A stretch of DNA of 64,000 nucleotides, from positions 7,752,156 through 7,816,155 of the forward strand of contig NC_092276.1 of the NCBI RefSeq assembly GCF_036320965.1, read 5' to 3'. The notes beneath the pieces were generated by a model. That model searched no databases and was not told where the DNA came from. It saw only the letters and a list, made by a program, of their open reading frames with translations. Position numbers and translations under genes: made by a program. The stretch is from Panulirus ornatus (Eukaryota; Arthropoda; Malacostraca; Decapoda; Palinuridae). Of this stretch, positions 48,415-60,533 are shown in pieces (positions within the stretch are counted from its first letter, which is position 1; each line of letters opens with the position of its first letter).

Positions 48415-49335
48415 TCTCTTGAACACACTCTACCCTCATACAATCTCCTGAAACTATATGTGCTGTCTCCATTATTCATTTCCTCTGTCAATCTGTTCCA
48501 TTCATCCAAAATTCTCAAATTACAAAAGTATTTCTTTACATCATTATTCACAAGTTTCTTACTTAATTTCATGCTATATCCTCTAGTTCCTCTATTCCTA
48601 CACTTCTCAAAATACTGTCCACCATCTACTTCGTTGATTTCTATAAAAACTTAAAGTTTTTGATCATTTCGCCCTCACTTTTCTTTCTTCCAAGGTGGCT
48701 AAATCTAAAGCATCCAGCCTTTCCCCTGTAGCTTAGCTCTATCATTGTACCATCTTTGTTGTCATCTTCCGGACCTTTTCCATGATTTCTTTGTGCTTCT
48801 TTACATGTGGTGACTAAACCTGAGAAGCATATTCTAGTTCTGGCCTCATGTAGGATATGAATAGCTTGCTAAGTATTTCTTTATCAATATACATGAAAGC
48901 TATTCTCATATTTGCCATTATACGGTTAGTTTCCTTGACTATTCTCCTACTATGGGACTCTGGCAGCATGTTAGGGGATGACGTCTACTCTCATGTCCTT
49001 CTCACAGAATCAAGCTTATTTCCTGCTAGGTAATAATCATACTGAGGTCATCTTTCAATTTTGTCCCAGCCTCATTACTGTACATTTGCTAGGGTTGAAT
49101 TTAATCAACAATATTTCAGACCAACTTTGAAGCCTGTTTAGGTCCTCTTGTAAGCCAATACAATCTTCCTTGCTTTTCACTTCCCTCATTAACTTTGCAA
49201 CACTTGCAAACATATTCAGGTCGGATTCCTAACCTTCAGGCAAGTCATTAATATAAATCAATAAGAGTATTGGTTCCAGAACTCTGCTGGTCACCTCAAT
49301 AGTTACTTCTTCACAAAATAAAAAGATAGAGCTAC
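48415..49335 (-). mobile_element. CR1-like RT fossil
   Basis: Minus strand: PEGSVLGPMLLLIYINDLPE near 49290, DLNMFASVAKLM in place of the FADD box near 49210, then LQEDLNRLQSWSEILLIKFN and PSKCTVMRLGQN near 49150-49070. This is the standard CR1 palm-to-thumb order. The remainder towards 48415 is degraded C-terminus. Confidence 0.72.
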
Positions 49336-50943
49336 AAGAGGCCATAGCAAGAAACTAAGCAAATAACCTGTAGAAGTATAGAGAAGTTTTAAAAAGATGT
49401 ATGGGGGTTGAGGTAGTTCAAGAGATGGGAACTCCACAAATGTAAGACTCCTTCCATATACTGTACAAAGAGATAATAAATAAGTAAATATACAAAGCAA
49501 TGACACTGCACTGTATCAAAACTCATTTCTCTTTCATCTGACATGCCTCACACCTTAGTAAAATTTCTCAGTGCATCTATCTATATTTCTGACACCTGTT
49601 CCCTATGGGAACTCCCATCATGGGGTGGCCACGGCAAAAGAGTCTCCACTTATCCCTCTCCTTACATGAGTCACTCGCATATACCATTCCAAGTGTTCTT
49701 CCACTATTTTTCTCCCTCTAGTATTCCTCCATCCTATTTGCCCATGTCACAGGTGGTCTTCCACTCACACCAACCCCTTTAGTTGTACTATCATACACTC
49801 TCCTTGTAAACTCCCAAGTCTTGCATTCTTAACAAATGCCCAAACCACCTCAAAGTATTACGTATCACCCATTCTACCACTTCGCAATTCACTCCCTTTG
49901 CATTCCCTGCCACACCACATCTCTCATGCACCCTCTTATTTCTTTCTTCATTCCATGTAGTCACACCACATGCTCTTCTCAAATAGTTCATTTTCATTGC
50001 CTAGATTCTTGAACTGTGTGAATCATTCCTTGTCCAAGTTTTGGCTGCATACGTCAGAACAGGAAGGACTATGCTGTTCCTTAATCCTCTCTTCACTTCC
50101 ATACTTACACCTCTATCCTTCATTATTCTATTAGGGGACCCAAAGACTATTCCACCTTGTACTGCTCTCTCTGATATCTCTCCTTACCTATCACCACTCT
50201 TACCCAAGACAGCTCCTTGATACTTACATTCTCTCACTTCTTCCAGTCTTTTTTCCCCCTTATCCACAGCACAATTTAGTACACTTTCTTATTTCTCTCT
50301 ATTTGGTTTTACAAATTCTGTACTTTCACTCTGTTTCCATTCAAACAACATTACTTTTACTTGCAATTATCTTTAATTGCCTATGCTTACACACATCATA
50401 AAACACACTTACAACCTTCTGCAACTCTTGTTCTCTCTCAGCAAATAACACAGTGTCATCCACAAACAGGCTTGTCACTAGCCACCATATCTCATGGCCT
50501 CACTCGATCTCTGTACCCCTTTTCTCTAGCTTTGCTTTCATCTCTCTTATCATTCCAACCATGGTGACATTACACAGCCTTGCCTCACACCTACATGTAT
50601 CCCAAAACTTTTGTTCAACTCTCCATCCACTCTTACAAATGCATTTGCTCCTCTATAAAAGGCTTTCACACCATCCAACAGGTGTCCCCCTATACCATAT
50701 ATCCTTAAAACACCCCACAAAACATTCTACCTGACTCTGTCATACGCTTTCTCCAGAGTCATAAAAGCTGCATACAACTTCTTACCTTTCGCTAAATACT
50801 TTTTCATGGTCATCTTTACCATAAAAATCTGATCCACACATCCCCTACCTTTCCTAAAATCCTCTTGCTCTTCACTTATTCTGCATTCAGTCACTTCCCT
50901 CACTCTGTCAATTAATATTCTTGCATACATTTTTCCTGGTACA

Positions 50944-51694
50944 ATATGTGGTGTGAGGTGGTTTGATCGAGTAAGTAATGTAAGGGTAAGAGAGATGTGT
51001 GGAAATAAAAAGAGCGTGGTTGAGAGAGCAGAAGAGGGTGTTTTGAAATGGTTTGGTCACATGGAGAGAATGAGTGAGGAAAGATTGACCTAGAGGAGAA
51101 GTGGGAGACCAGATTGAAGGTGGAAAGATGGAGTGAAAAAGATTTTGAGTGATCGGGGCCTGAACATGCAGGAGGGTGAAAGGCGTGCAAGGAACAGAGT
51201 GAATTGGAATGATGTGGTATACCAGGGTCGACGTGCTGTCAATGGATTGAACCAGGGCATGTAAAGCATTTGGGGTAAACCATGGAGAGTTCTGTGGGGC
51301 CTGGATGTGGAAAGGGAGCTGTGGTTTTGGTGCATTATTACATGACAGCTAGAGACTGAGTGTGAACAAATGTGGCCTTTGTTGTCTTTTACTTGCACTA
51401 CCTCACGCACATGAGGGGGGAGGGGGTTGTTATTTCATGCGTGGCGGGGTGGCGATGGGAATGAATAAAGGCAGACAATATGAACTATGTACATGTGTAT
51501 ATATGTATATGTCTGTGTGTGTATATATATGTATACGTTGAGATGTATAGGTATGTATATTTCTGTGTGTGGACGTGTATGTATATACATGTGTATGTGG
51601 GTGGGTTAGGCCATCCTTTTGTCTGTTTCCTTGCGCTACCTCGCTAACGAGGGAGACAGCGACAATGCAAAATAAATATAGATATGAATAAATT
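50944..51694 (+). mobile_element. RTE-A copy A25 inserted in RTE-B, long 3'UTR
   Basis: 5'-truncated at ACAATATGTGGTGTGAGG (CGVRWFDRVSN). It carries the C-terminal end, long 3'UTR, stem-loop and the tail AAAATAAATATAGATATG. Target duplication TTTTTCCTGGTACA lies at 50930-50943 and 51695-51708. The target is the RTE-B sequence encoding SVPGKMYA. Confidence 0.92.
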
Positions 51695-52173
51695 TTTTTC
51701 CTGGTACACTTAATGGACTTATTCCACTACAATTGCTACATTCATCCATAGTACCTTTTCCTTTGAAAAAAGGAACAATAATAGCTTTCACTCAATCCTC
51801 AGGCACAACCTTCTCTTTCCATTCTAAATTACATATAAGATGCATCCACTCTATCACACTTTCTCCTCTATACCTCAGCATTTCAGCCGTAATCCTATCC
51901 ACTCCAGGTGCCTCTCCAACCTTCAGCTTCATTATTGCCCTCCTTACCTCCCTTTTTGCTATAGGCCCTTGCACTGGTATCCTCTTCCTTCCATCATCCA
52001 TACCCATGCATGTACCAACTGCTGCTTTCCCTTCTCCCACATTCTTCAGTTCTTCAAAATACTCTTTCCATATTCCTTTCACTTCCTCCTTTTGATTCAG
52101 CAACTCCCTTTCCTTACTTCTCACATCAACATTTCCACTCTTACATCAACCTCTCCTTTTTCACCTCCTTCCA

Positions 52174-52928
52174 GTTTTTTTTTTTTTTTTTTTTTTTTAT
52201 ACTTTGTCGCTGTCTCCCGCGTTTGCGAGGTAGCGCAAGGAAACAGACGAAAGAAATGGCCCAACCCCCCCCCCCCCCATACACATGTACATACACACGT
52301 CCAGACACGCAAATATACATACCTACACAGCTTTCCATGGTTTACCCCAGACGCTTCACATGCCTTGCTTCAATCCACTGACAGCACGTCAACCCCTGTA
52401 TACCACATGACTCCAATTCACTCTATTTCTTGCCCTCCTTTCACCCTCCTGCATGTTCAGGCCCCGATCACACAAAATCTTTTTCACTCCATCTTTCCAC
52501 CTCCAATTTGGTCTCCCTCTTCTCCTCGTTCCCTCCACCTCCGACACATATATCCTCTTGGTCAATCTCTCCTCACTCATTCTCTCCATGTGCCCAAACC
52601 ATTTCAAAACACCCTCTTCTGCTCTCTCGACCACGCTCTTTTTATTTCCACACATCTCTCTTACCCTTACGTTACTTACTCGATCAAACCACCTCACACC
52701 ACACATTGTCCTCAAACATCTCATTTCCAGCACATCCATCCTCCTGCGCACATCTCTATCCATAGCCCACGCCTCGCAACCATACAGCATTGTTGGAACC
52801 ACTATTCCCTCAAACATACCCATTTTTGCTTTCCGAGATAATGTTCTCGACTTCCACACATTTTTCAAGGCTCCCAAAATTTTCGCCCCCTCCCCCACCC
52901 TATGATCCACTTCCGCTTCCATGGTTCC
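52174..52928 (-). mobile_element. RTE-A copy A26 inserted in RTE-B, short 3'UTR
   Basis: T-run (52174-52199), stem-loop, short 3'UTR and C-terminal coding open over about 177 codons, 5'-truncated at DGTMEAEV. TTCCAG is duplicated at 52168-52173 and 52929-52934 (approximate end). RTE-B coding continues across (DNKRLYW to EVKKE) when it is removed. Young copy. Confidence 0.88.
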
Positions 52929-53160
52929 ATTCCAGTATAGTCTCTTATTATCCCAAAACTTTCCACTTAACTTCCTCCCAAAATCTTCATCTACTAATCA
53001 TTTGCTTTCCTCTATCAGTGTTTACCCTTAGCTACTCTTGATCTACCACTGCTCTTTGTACCTTCAGTGATACTGCTACAAATCTTCTTGAACATTTCAT
53101 CAACCTCAGATTATACACTAATGTTCCTTGTCAGGGATTTCTTCACATAAAATGAGTTAA

Positions 53161-55672
53161 GAAAGGCAAAAGGTGAGAGCAAATGACATGAGGGGAGTGG
53201 GTTAGAAATAGAATGTATTTAGGGCAGCAGTGATGGCTTGCACAAAAGATGCATGTGGCATGAGAAAGGTGGGAGATGGGCAGATCAGAAAGGGGAGTGA
53301 GTGGTGGGATGAAGAAGTAAAGTTGTTAGTGAAAGAGAAAAGCAAGGCGTTTGAACTAAACTTGCAAGGAAGTAATGCAAATGACTGGGAGATGTATAAA
53401 GGAAAGCTGCAGGAGGTCAAAAGAAAGGTGCAAGGATTGAAAAAGAGAGCATAAGAGAGTTGGGGTAAGAGAGTACCAGTAGGGAGAATGAAATGTTTTG
53501 GAAGGAGGTAAACAACGTGCATAAGACAAGAAAACAAATGAGAACATCGGTGAAGGGGGCAACTGGAAAAGTATTAAGTAGTGATGAAGTGAGAAGGAGG
53601 TGGAGTATTTTGAAGGTTTGTTGAATGTGTTTGATGATAGAGTGGCAGATACAAGGTGTTTTGATCAGGTTGGTATGCGAAGTGAGAGGGTCAGGGAGAA
53701 TGGTTTGGTTAAGAGAGAAGAAGTAGTGAAAGCTTTGAGGAAGATGAAATCCAGCAAGGCAGTGGGTTTGGATGGTACTGGAGTGGAATTTATCAAAAAA
53801 GGGGGTGACTGTGTTGTTGACTGGTTGGTAAGGATATTCAATGTATGTATGGATCATAGTGAAGTACATGCGGATTGGCAGAATGCATGCATAGTGCCAC
53901 TGTACAAAAGCAAATGGGATAAAAGTGAGTGTTCAAACTACAGAGGCATACCTTTGTTGAGTATTGCTGGGAAATTATATAGAAGGATACTGAGTGAGAG
54001 GATGAAGGCATGTACAAAGCATCAGATTCCCCCCAGTGTGGTTTTAATAGCAGAGGAGGTGTGGAGCAGGTGTTTGCTTTGAAGAATGTGCGAGAAATAC
54101 TTAGAAAAACCTATGGTTTTGTATGTAGCATTTATGGAACTGGACAAAGCATATGATAGGGTTGATAGAGATGCTTTGTGGAAGGTCTTAAGAGTATATG
54201 GTATGAGTGAAACAGATGGATTTGTATGTAGCATTTATGGAACTGGACAAAGCATATGATAGGGTTGATAGAGATGCTTTGTGGAAGGTCTTAAGAGTAT
54301 ATGGTAAGAGAGGTAAGTTGCTAGAAGCAGTGAAGTGTAATTACAAAGGATATAAGGCATGTGTACGAGTAGGAAGAGAGGAGAGTGATTGGTTCCCAGT
54401 GAAGGTCGGTCTGCGGCAGGGGTGTATGACGTCCCTGTGTTATATGATTTGCTTATGGATGAGGTGGTAAGTGAGGTAAATGGAAGAGTTTTGAAGAGAG
54501 GGGGAAGTATGCAGTCTGTTGGGGATGAGAGGGCCTGGGGAGTGAGTCAGTTTTTGTTCGCCTATGGTACAGCTCTAGTGGCTGATTCAAGTTAGAAACT
54601 GCAGAAGGTGGGGACTGAGTTTGGAAAAGTGTGTGAAACAAGAAAGTTGAGAGTAAATGTGAATAAGAGCAAGGTTCAGTAAGGTTGAGGGACAAGTTAA
54701 CTGGGATGTAAGTTTGACTTGAGAAAAACTGGAGGAAGTGATGTGTTTTAGATATCTGGGAGTGGACTTAGCACTGGGTGGAACCATGGAAGCAGAAATG
54801 AGTCACAGGGTGGGGGAGGGGGCGAAGGTTCTGGGAGTAATGAATGAAGAATGTGTGGCAGGAGAGAACATTATCTCGGAGAGCAAAAATAGGTATGCTT
54901 GAAGGAATAGCAGTTCCAACAATGTTTTATGGTTGTGAGGCATGGGCTATAGATAGGATTGTACATATGAGGGTGGATGTGTTGGAAATGAAATGATTGA
55001 GGACAATATGTGGTGTGAGGTGGTTTGATCGAGTAAGTAATGAAAGGGTAATAGAGATGTGTGGAAATAAAAAGAGTGAGGTCGAGAGAGCCAAAGAAGG
55101 TGAGTTGAAATGGTTTGTACATATGGAGAGAATAAGAGGGGCAAGATTGACAAAGAGGATATATGTTTCAGAGGTGGAGGGAACAAGAAGTGGGAGACCA
55201 AATTGGAGGTGGAAGGATGGAGTGAAAATGATTTTGAGTGATAGGGGCCAGAACATACAGGAGGATGAGAGGCGTGTAAGGAATAGAGTGAATTGGAACA
55301 ATGTGGTATTCTGGGACTGATGTGCTGTCAATGGACTGAACGTGAAACGTCTGACATAAATCATGGAAACATATGTAGGACCTGTGTGCAGATAGGGAGC
55401 TGTGGTTTCGGTGCATTATATGTGACAGCTAGAGACTGAACGTGAACGCATGTGGCCATTTTTTTCTTTTTGTTAGGGCTACCTCACTGAAGTAGGGGGT
55501 AGTGATGCTATTTCCTGTGGAGTGGGGTAGTGCAGAAATGGATAAAGGCAACCAAGTATGAATATGTACATGTGTTTATATGTAGGCAGTATATGTATAT
55601 GTATGTATATGTGTATATGTTGACATGTATATGTGTGTATATGTGCATGTATGGGCATTTGTGTGTATTTAT
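53161..55672 (+). mobile_element. RTE-A copy A27, linker to long 3'UTR
   Basis: Old copy. Linker (ACTKDACGMRKVGDGQIRKG near 53240), RT from 53600 (KSSKAVGLDGTGVEFIKKGG, FNVCMDHSEVHADWQNACIV), a ~100 bp duplication in the EKAYD region, GLRQGC near 54410, altered FAYGTALVADS in place of FADD near 54560, C-terminal region to about 55320, then a diverged long 3'UTR lacking its stem-loop end, which is replaced by A28. Confidence 0.83.
54118..54310 (+). repeat. ~103 bp tandem duplication inside A27
   Basis: TTTGTATGTAGCATTTATGG starts at 54118 and again at 54221. The copies run to AGAGTATATGGTA. The DKAYDRVDRDALWKVLRVYG segment is therefore present twice. Confidence 0.9.
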
Positions 55673-55768
55673 ATATATTCATTTGTTCATTATACTTAAT
55701 CGCCGTCTCCCACGTCAGCGAGGCAGCGCAAGGAAACAGCCGAGGAATGGCCCAAACCACCCATATAC

Positions 55769-55770
<2 letters not shown>
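55673..55770 (-). mobile_element. RTE-A solo 3' end A28
   Basis: ATTTGTTCATTATACTTAAT then the reversed stem-loop (GTCTCCCACGTCAGCGAGGC) and a short piece of 3'UTR, ending against (TA)n. Confidence 0.75.

Positions 55771-55849
<79 letters not shown>
55771..55849. repeat. (TA)n microsatellite T11
   Basis: About 39 TA units between A28 and the truncated 5' end of A29. Confidence 0.95.
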
Positions 55850-55851
<2 letters not shown>

Positions 55852-56776
55852 CTGGTGACTGAGTTTGGTAAAGTGTGTGAAAGAAGAAAGTTAAGAGTAA
55901 ATGTGAATAAGAACAAGGTTATTAGGTACAGTAGGGTTGAGGGTCAAGTCAATTGGGAGGTAGGTTTGAATGGAGAAAAACTGGAGGAAGTAAAGTGTTT
56001 TAGATATCTGGGAGTGGATCTGGCAGCGGATGGAACCATGGAAGCGGAAGTGAATCATAGGATGGGGGAGGGGGCGAAAATCCCTGGAGCCTTGAAGAAT
56101 GTGTAGAAGTCGAGAACATTATCTCGGAAAGCAAAAATGGGTATGTTTGAAGGAATAGTGGTTCCAACAATGTTGTATGGCTGCGAGGCGTGGGCTATGG
56201 ATAGAGTTGTGCGTAGGAGGGTGGATATGCTGGAAATGAGATGTTTGAGGACAATGTGTGGTGTGAGGTGGTTTGATCGAGTAAGTAACGTAAGGGTAAG
56301 AGAGATGTGTGGAAATAAAAAGAGCGTGGTTGAGAGAGCAGAAGAGGGTGTTTTGAAATGGTTTGGGCACATGGAGAGAATGAATGAGGAAAGATTGACC
56401 AAGAGAATATATGTGTCGGAGGGGGAGGGAACGAGGAGAAGTGGGAGACCAAATTGGAGGTGGAAAGATGGATTGAAAAAGATTTTGTGTGATCGGGGCC
56501 TGAACATGCAGGAGGGTGAAAGGAGGGCAAGGAATAGAGTGAATTAGATCGATGTGGTATACCGGGGTTGACGTGCTGTCAGTGGATTGAATCAGGGCAT
56601 GTGAAGCTTCTGGGGTAAACCATAGAAAGCTGTGTAGGTATGTATATTTGCGTGTGTGGACGTGTATGTATATACATGTGTATGGGGGTGGGTTGGGCCA
56701 TTTCTTTCATCTGTTTCCTTGCGCTACCTCGCAAACGCGGGAGACAGCGACAAAGCAAAAAAAAAAAGAAAAGAAA

Positions 56777-56784
<8 letters not shown>
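55850..56784 (+). mobile_element. RTE-A copy A29, RT end to tail, short 3'UTR
   Basis: Starts at KLVTEFGKVCERRKLRVNVN. Two TGG-to-TAG nonsense changes (near 56104 in NVWKSRT and near 56547 in RVNWIDV) break an otherwise normal C-terminal frame. Short 3'UTR, stem-loop and A-rich tail. Confidence 0.88.

Positions 56785-56852
<68 letters not shown>
56785..56852. repeat. (TA)n microsatellite T12
   Basis: About 34 TA units between the A29 tail and the S5 tail. Confidence 0.95.
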
Positions 56853-56854
<2 letters not shown>

Positions 56855-56988
56855 TTTTCTTTTCTTTTAAACTATTTGCCATTTCCCGCGTTAGTGAGGT
56901 AGCGTTAAGAACAGAGGACTTGGCCTTTTTTGGAATATCCTCACCTGGTCCCCTCTGTTCCTTCTTTTGGAAAATTAAAAAAAAAAGA
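56853..56988 (-). mobile_element. S element copy S5, 3' half
   Basis: TTCTTTTCTTTTAAACTATT tail and stem-loop, then the body up to the internal A-run (GGAAAATTAAAAAAAAAAG), where it switches into the 5'UTR of A30 in the opposite orientation. Confidence 0.82.
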
Positions 56989-59900
56989 AAAAGAATACTT
57001 CCCAGGCATTCCTCTCGTGTCGTAGAAGGCGACTAAAGGGGACAGGAGTGGGGAGCTAGAAACCCTCCCCTCCTTGTATTTTAACTTTCTAAAAGGGGAA
57101 ACACAAGAAGGAGTCACACGGGGAGTGCTCATCCTCCTCGAAGGCTCAGATTGGGGTGTCTAAATGTGTGTGGATGTAAGCAAGATGAGAAAAAAAGAGA
57201 TAGGTAGTATGTTTGAGGAAAGGAACCTGGATGTTTTGGCTCTGAGTGAAACGAAGCTCAAGAGTAAAGGGGAAGAGTGGTTTGGGAATGTCTTGGGAAT
57301 AAAGTCAGTGGTTAGTGAGAGGATAACAGCAAGGGAAGGAGTAGTACTACTCCTGAAACAGGAGTTGTGGAAGTATGTGATAGAATGTAAGAAAGTAAAT
57401 TCTCGATTAATATGGGTAAAACTGAAAGTTGATGGAGAGAGATGGGTGATTATTGGTGCATATGCACCTGGGAATGAGAAGAAAGATCATGAGAGGCAAG
57501 TGTTTTGGGAGCAGCTGAATGAGTGTGTTAGTGGTTTTGATGCACGAGACCGGGTTATAGTGATTGGTGATTTGAATGCAAAGGTGAGTAATGTGGCAGT
57601 TGAGGGAATAATTAGTATACACGGGGTGTTCAGTGTTGTAAATGGAAATGGTGAAGAGCTTGTGGATTTATGCGCTGAAAAAGGACTGGTGATTGGGAAT
57701 ACCTGGTTTAAAAAGAGAGATATACATAAGTATACGTATGTAAATAGGAGAGATGGCCAGACAGCGTTATTGGATTACGTGTTAATTGATAGGCGCGCAA
57801 AACAGAGACTTTTGGATGTTAATGTGCTGAGAGGTGCAACTGGAGGGATGTCTGATCATTATCTTGTGGAGGCGAAGGTGAAGATTTGTAGAGGTTTTCA
57901 GAAAAGAAGAGAGAATGTTGGGTGAAGAGGGTGGTGAGAGTAAGTGAGCTTGGGAAGGAGACTTGTGTGAGGAAGTACCAGGAGAGACTGAGTACAGAAT
58001 GGAAAAAGGTGAGAACAAAGGAGGTAAGGGGAGTGGAGGAGGAACGGGATGTATTTAGGGAAGCAGTGATGGCTTGCGCAAAAGATGCTTGTGACATGAG
58101 AAGCGTGAGAGGTGGGCAGATTAGAAAGGGTAGTGAGTGGTGGGATGAAGAAGTAAGATTATTAGTGAAAGAGAAGAGAGAGGCATTTGGACGATTTTTG
58201 TAGGGAAATAATGCAAATGAGTGGGAGATGTATAAAAGAAAGAGGCAGGAGGTCAAGAGAAAGGTGCAAGAGGTGAATTAGAGGGTAAATGAGAGATGGG
58301 GTGAGAGAGTATCATTAAATTTTAGGGAGAATAAAAAGATGTTTTGGAAGAAGGTAAATAAAGTGCGTAAGACAAGGGAACAAATGGGAACTTCAGTGAA
58401 GGGCGCTAATGAGGATGTGATGACAAGTAGTGGTGATGTGAGAAGGAGATGAAGTGAGTATTTTGAAGGTTTGTTGAATGTGTTTGATGATAGAGTGGCA
58501 GATATAGGGTGTTTTGGTCGAGGTGGTGTGCAAAGTGAGAGGGTTAGGGAAAATGATTTGGTAAATAGAGAAGAGGTAGTAAAAGCTTTGCGGAAGATGA
58601 AAGCCAGCAAGGCAGCGGGTTTGGATGGAACTGCAGTGGAATTTATTAAAAAAAGGGGGTGATTGTATTGTTGACTGGTTGATAAGGTTATTTAATGTAT
58701 GTATGATTCATGGTGAGGTGCCTGAGGATTGGTGGAATGCTTGCATAGTGCCACTGTACAATGGCAAAGGGGATAAAAGTGAGTGCTCAAATTACAGAGG
58801 TATTAGTTCGTTGAGTATTCCTGGTAGATTATATGGGAGGGTATTGATTGAGAGGGTGAAGGCATGTACAGAGCATTAGATTGGGGAAGAGCAGTATGGT
58901 TTCAGAAGTGGTAGAGGATGTGTGGATCAGGTGTTTGCTTTGAAGAATGTATGTGAGAAATACTTAGAAAAGCAAATGGGTTTGTATGTAGCCATTTATG
59001 GATCTGGAGAAGGCATATGATATAGAGTTGATAGGGATGATCTGTGGAAGGTATTAAGAATATATGGTGTGGGAGGCAAGTTGTTAGAAGCAGTGAAAAG
59101 TTTTTATCGAGGATGTAAGGCATGTGTACGTGTAGGAAGAGAGGAAAGTGATTGGTTCTCAGTGAATGTAGGTTTGCGGCAGGGGTGTGTGATGTCTCCA
59201 TGGTTGTTTAATACGTTTATGGATGGGGTTGTTAGGGAGGTAAATGCAAGAGTTTTGGAAAGAGGGGCAAGTATGCAATCTGTTGTGGATGAGAGAGCTT
59301 GGGAAGTGAGTCAGTTGTTCTTCACTGATGATACAGTGATGGTGGCTGATTCGTGTGAGAAACCGCAGAAGCTGGTGACTGAGTTTGGAAAAGTGTGTGA
59401 AAGAAGAAAGATGTGAGTAAATGTGAATAAGAGCAAGGTTATTAGGTACAGTAGGGTGGAGGGTCAAGTCAATTGGGAGGTAAGTTTGAATGGAAAAAAA
59501 CTGGAGGAAGTGAAGTGTTCTAGATATCTGGGAGTGGATTTGGCAGCGGATGGAACCATGGAAGCGGACGTAAATCACAGGGTGGGTATGTTTGAAGGAA
59601 TAGTGTTTCCAACAATGTTGTATGGTTGCGAGGCGTGGGCTATGGATAGAGTTGTGCGCAGGAGGGTGAATGTGCTGGAATTGAGATGTTTGAGGACAAT
59701 AGGTGATGTGAGGTGGTTTGATCTATTGTGGTAATAAAAAGAGTGTGGTTGAGAGAGCAGAAGAGGGTGTTTTGAAATGGTTTGGTCACATGAAGAGAAT
59801 GAGAGAGGAAAGATTGACCAAGAGGATATATGTGTTAGAGGTGGAGGGAACGAGGAGAAGTGGGAGACCAAATTGGAGGTGGAAAGATGGAGTGAAAAAG

Positions 59901-60437
59901 ATTTTGAGTGATCGCGGCCTGAACATGCAGGAGGGTGAAAGGCGAGCAAGGAATAGAGTGAATTGGAATGATGTGATATACCGGGGTCGATGTGCTGTCA
60001 ATGGATGGAATCAGGGCATGTGAAGCGTCTGGGGTAAACCATGAAACGTTCTGTGGGGCCTAGATGTGGAAAGGGAGTTGTGGTTTCGGGCATTATTACA
60101 TGACAGCTAGAGACTGAGTGTGAACGAATGGGGCCTTTGTTGTCTTTTCCTAACGCTACCTCGCACACATGAGGGGGGAGGGGGATGTTATTCCATGTGT
60201 GGCGAGGTGGCGATGGGAATAAATAAAGGCAGACAGTATGAATTATGTACATGTGTATATATGTATATGTCTGTGTGTGTATATATATGTGTACATTGAG
60301 ATGTATAGGTATGTATATTTGCGTGTGTGGACGTGTATGTATATACATGTGTATGGGGGTGGGTTGGGCCATTTCTTTCGTCTGTTTCCTTGCGCTACCT
60401 CGCAAACGCGGGAGACAGTGACAAAGCAAAAAAAAAA
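56989..60437 (+). mobile_element. RTE-A copy A30, near full length, long 3'UTR
   Basis: 5'UTR 56989-57163 (GTCGTAGAAGGCGACTAAAG, CTAAAAGGGGAAACAC, GTGCTCATCCTCCTCGAAGG), endonuclease 57164-57923, linker, RT, C-terminal region to about 60020, long 3'UTR with hairpin and stem-loop, A-rich tail. Inactivating lesions include a 1-base deletion near 57915, CAG-to-TAG near 58201, TGG-to-TGA near 58450, an extra A near 58650 in the KKGG run, CAG-to-TAG near 58878, a base gain near 58990, an altered catalytic box (FTDDTVMV near 59325) and a deletion near 59585. At about 3.45 kb it shows the element's whole architecture. Confidence 0.92.
57164..57925 (+). pseudogene. RTE-A APE-type endonuclease domain (best preserved)
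   Basis: 253 codons. Motifs: LALSETKLK (catalytic Glu about residue 29), VIIGAYAPGNEKKDHE, VIVIGDLNAKVSNVAVEG (Asp and Asn of the active site), GNTWFKKRDIHKYTYVNRR, ALLDYVLIDRRA and GGMSDHYLVEAKVK (final Asp-His). All the catalytic positions expected of an APE-like nuclease of non-LTR elements are present. The ATG used here directly follows TAA. In A24 the frame is open further upstream (LRLGCLNVCACNQGEKKG), so the true element start may lie earlier. The frame ends at a 1-base deletion after RRENVG. The enzyme nicks target DNA to prime reverse transcription. Confidence 0.85.
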
Positions 60438-60450
60438 ATATATATAAATA

Positions 60451-60531
<81 letters not shown>
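60438..60531. repeat. (TA)n microsatellite T13
   Basis: TATATAAATAAATAA leads into about 38 TA units, between the A30 tail and the start of S6. Confidence 0.95.

Positions 60532-60533
<2 letters not shown>

Larger units (their letters stand above)
49530..53160 (-). mobile_element. RTE-B element, broken by two RTE-A insertions
   Basis: A second RTE family on the minus strand, in three pieces: about 52929-53160 (ending DNKRLYW), 51709-52173 (EVKKE, then RRAIMKLKVGEAPGVDRITA and KGTMDECSNCSGISPLSVPG) and 49530-50943 (KMYARILIDRVREVTECRIS, FRKGRGCVDQIFMVK, TLEKAYDRV, GVRQGCVMSPWL, and NYLRRACGVTTWNEERNKRV). Joining across the two insertions gives continuous polymerase sequence. Related to RTE-A but clearly a different family. 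Stops are frequent and the catalytic box region is damaged. Confidence 0.75.
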
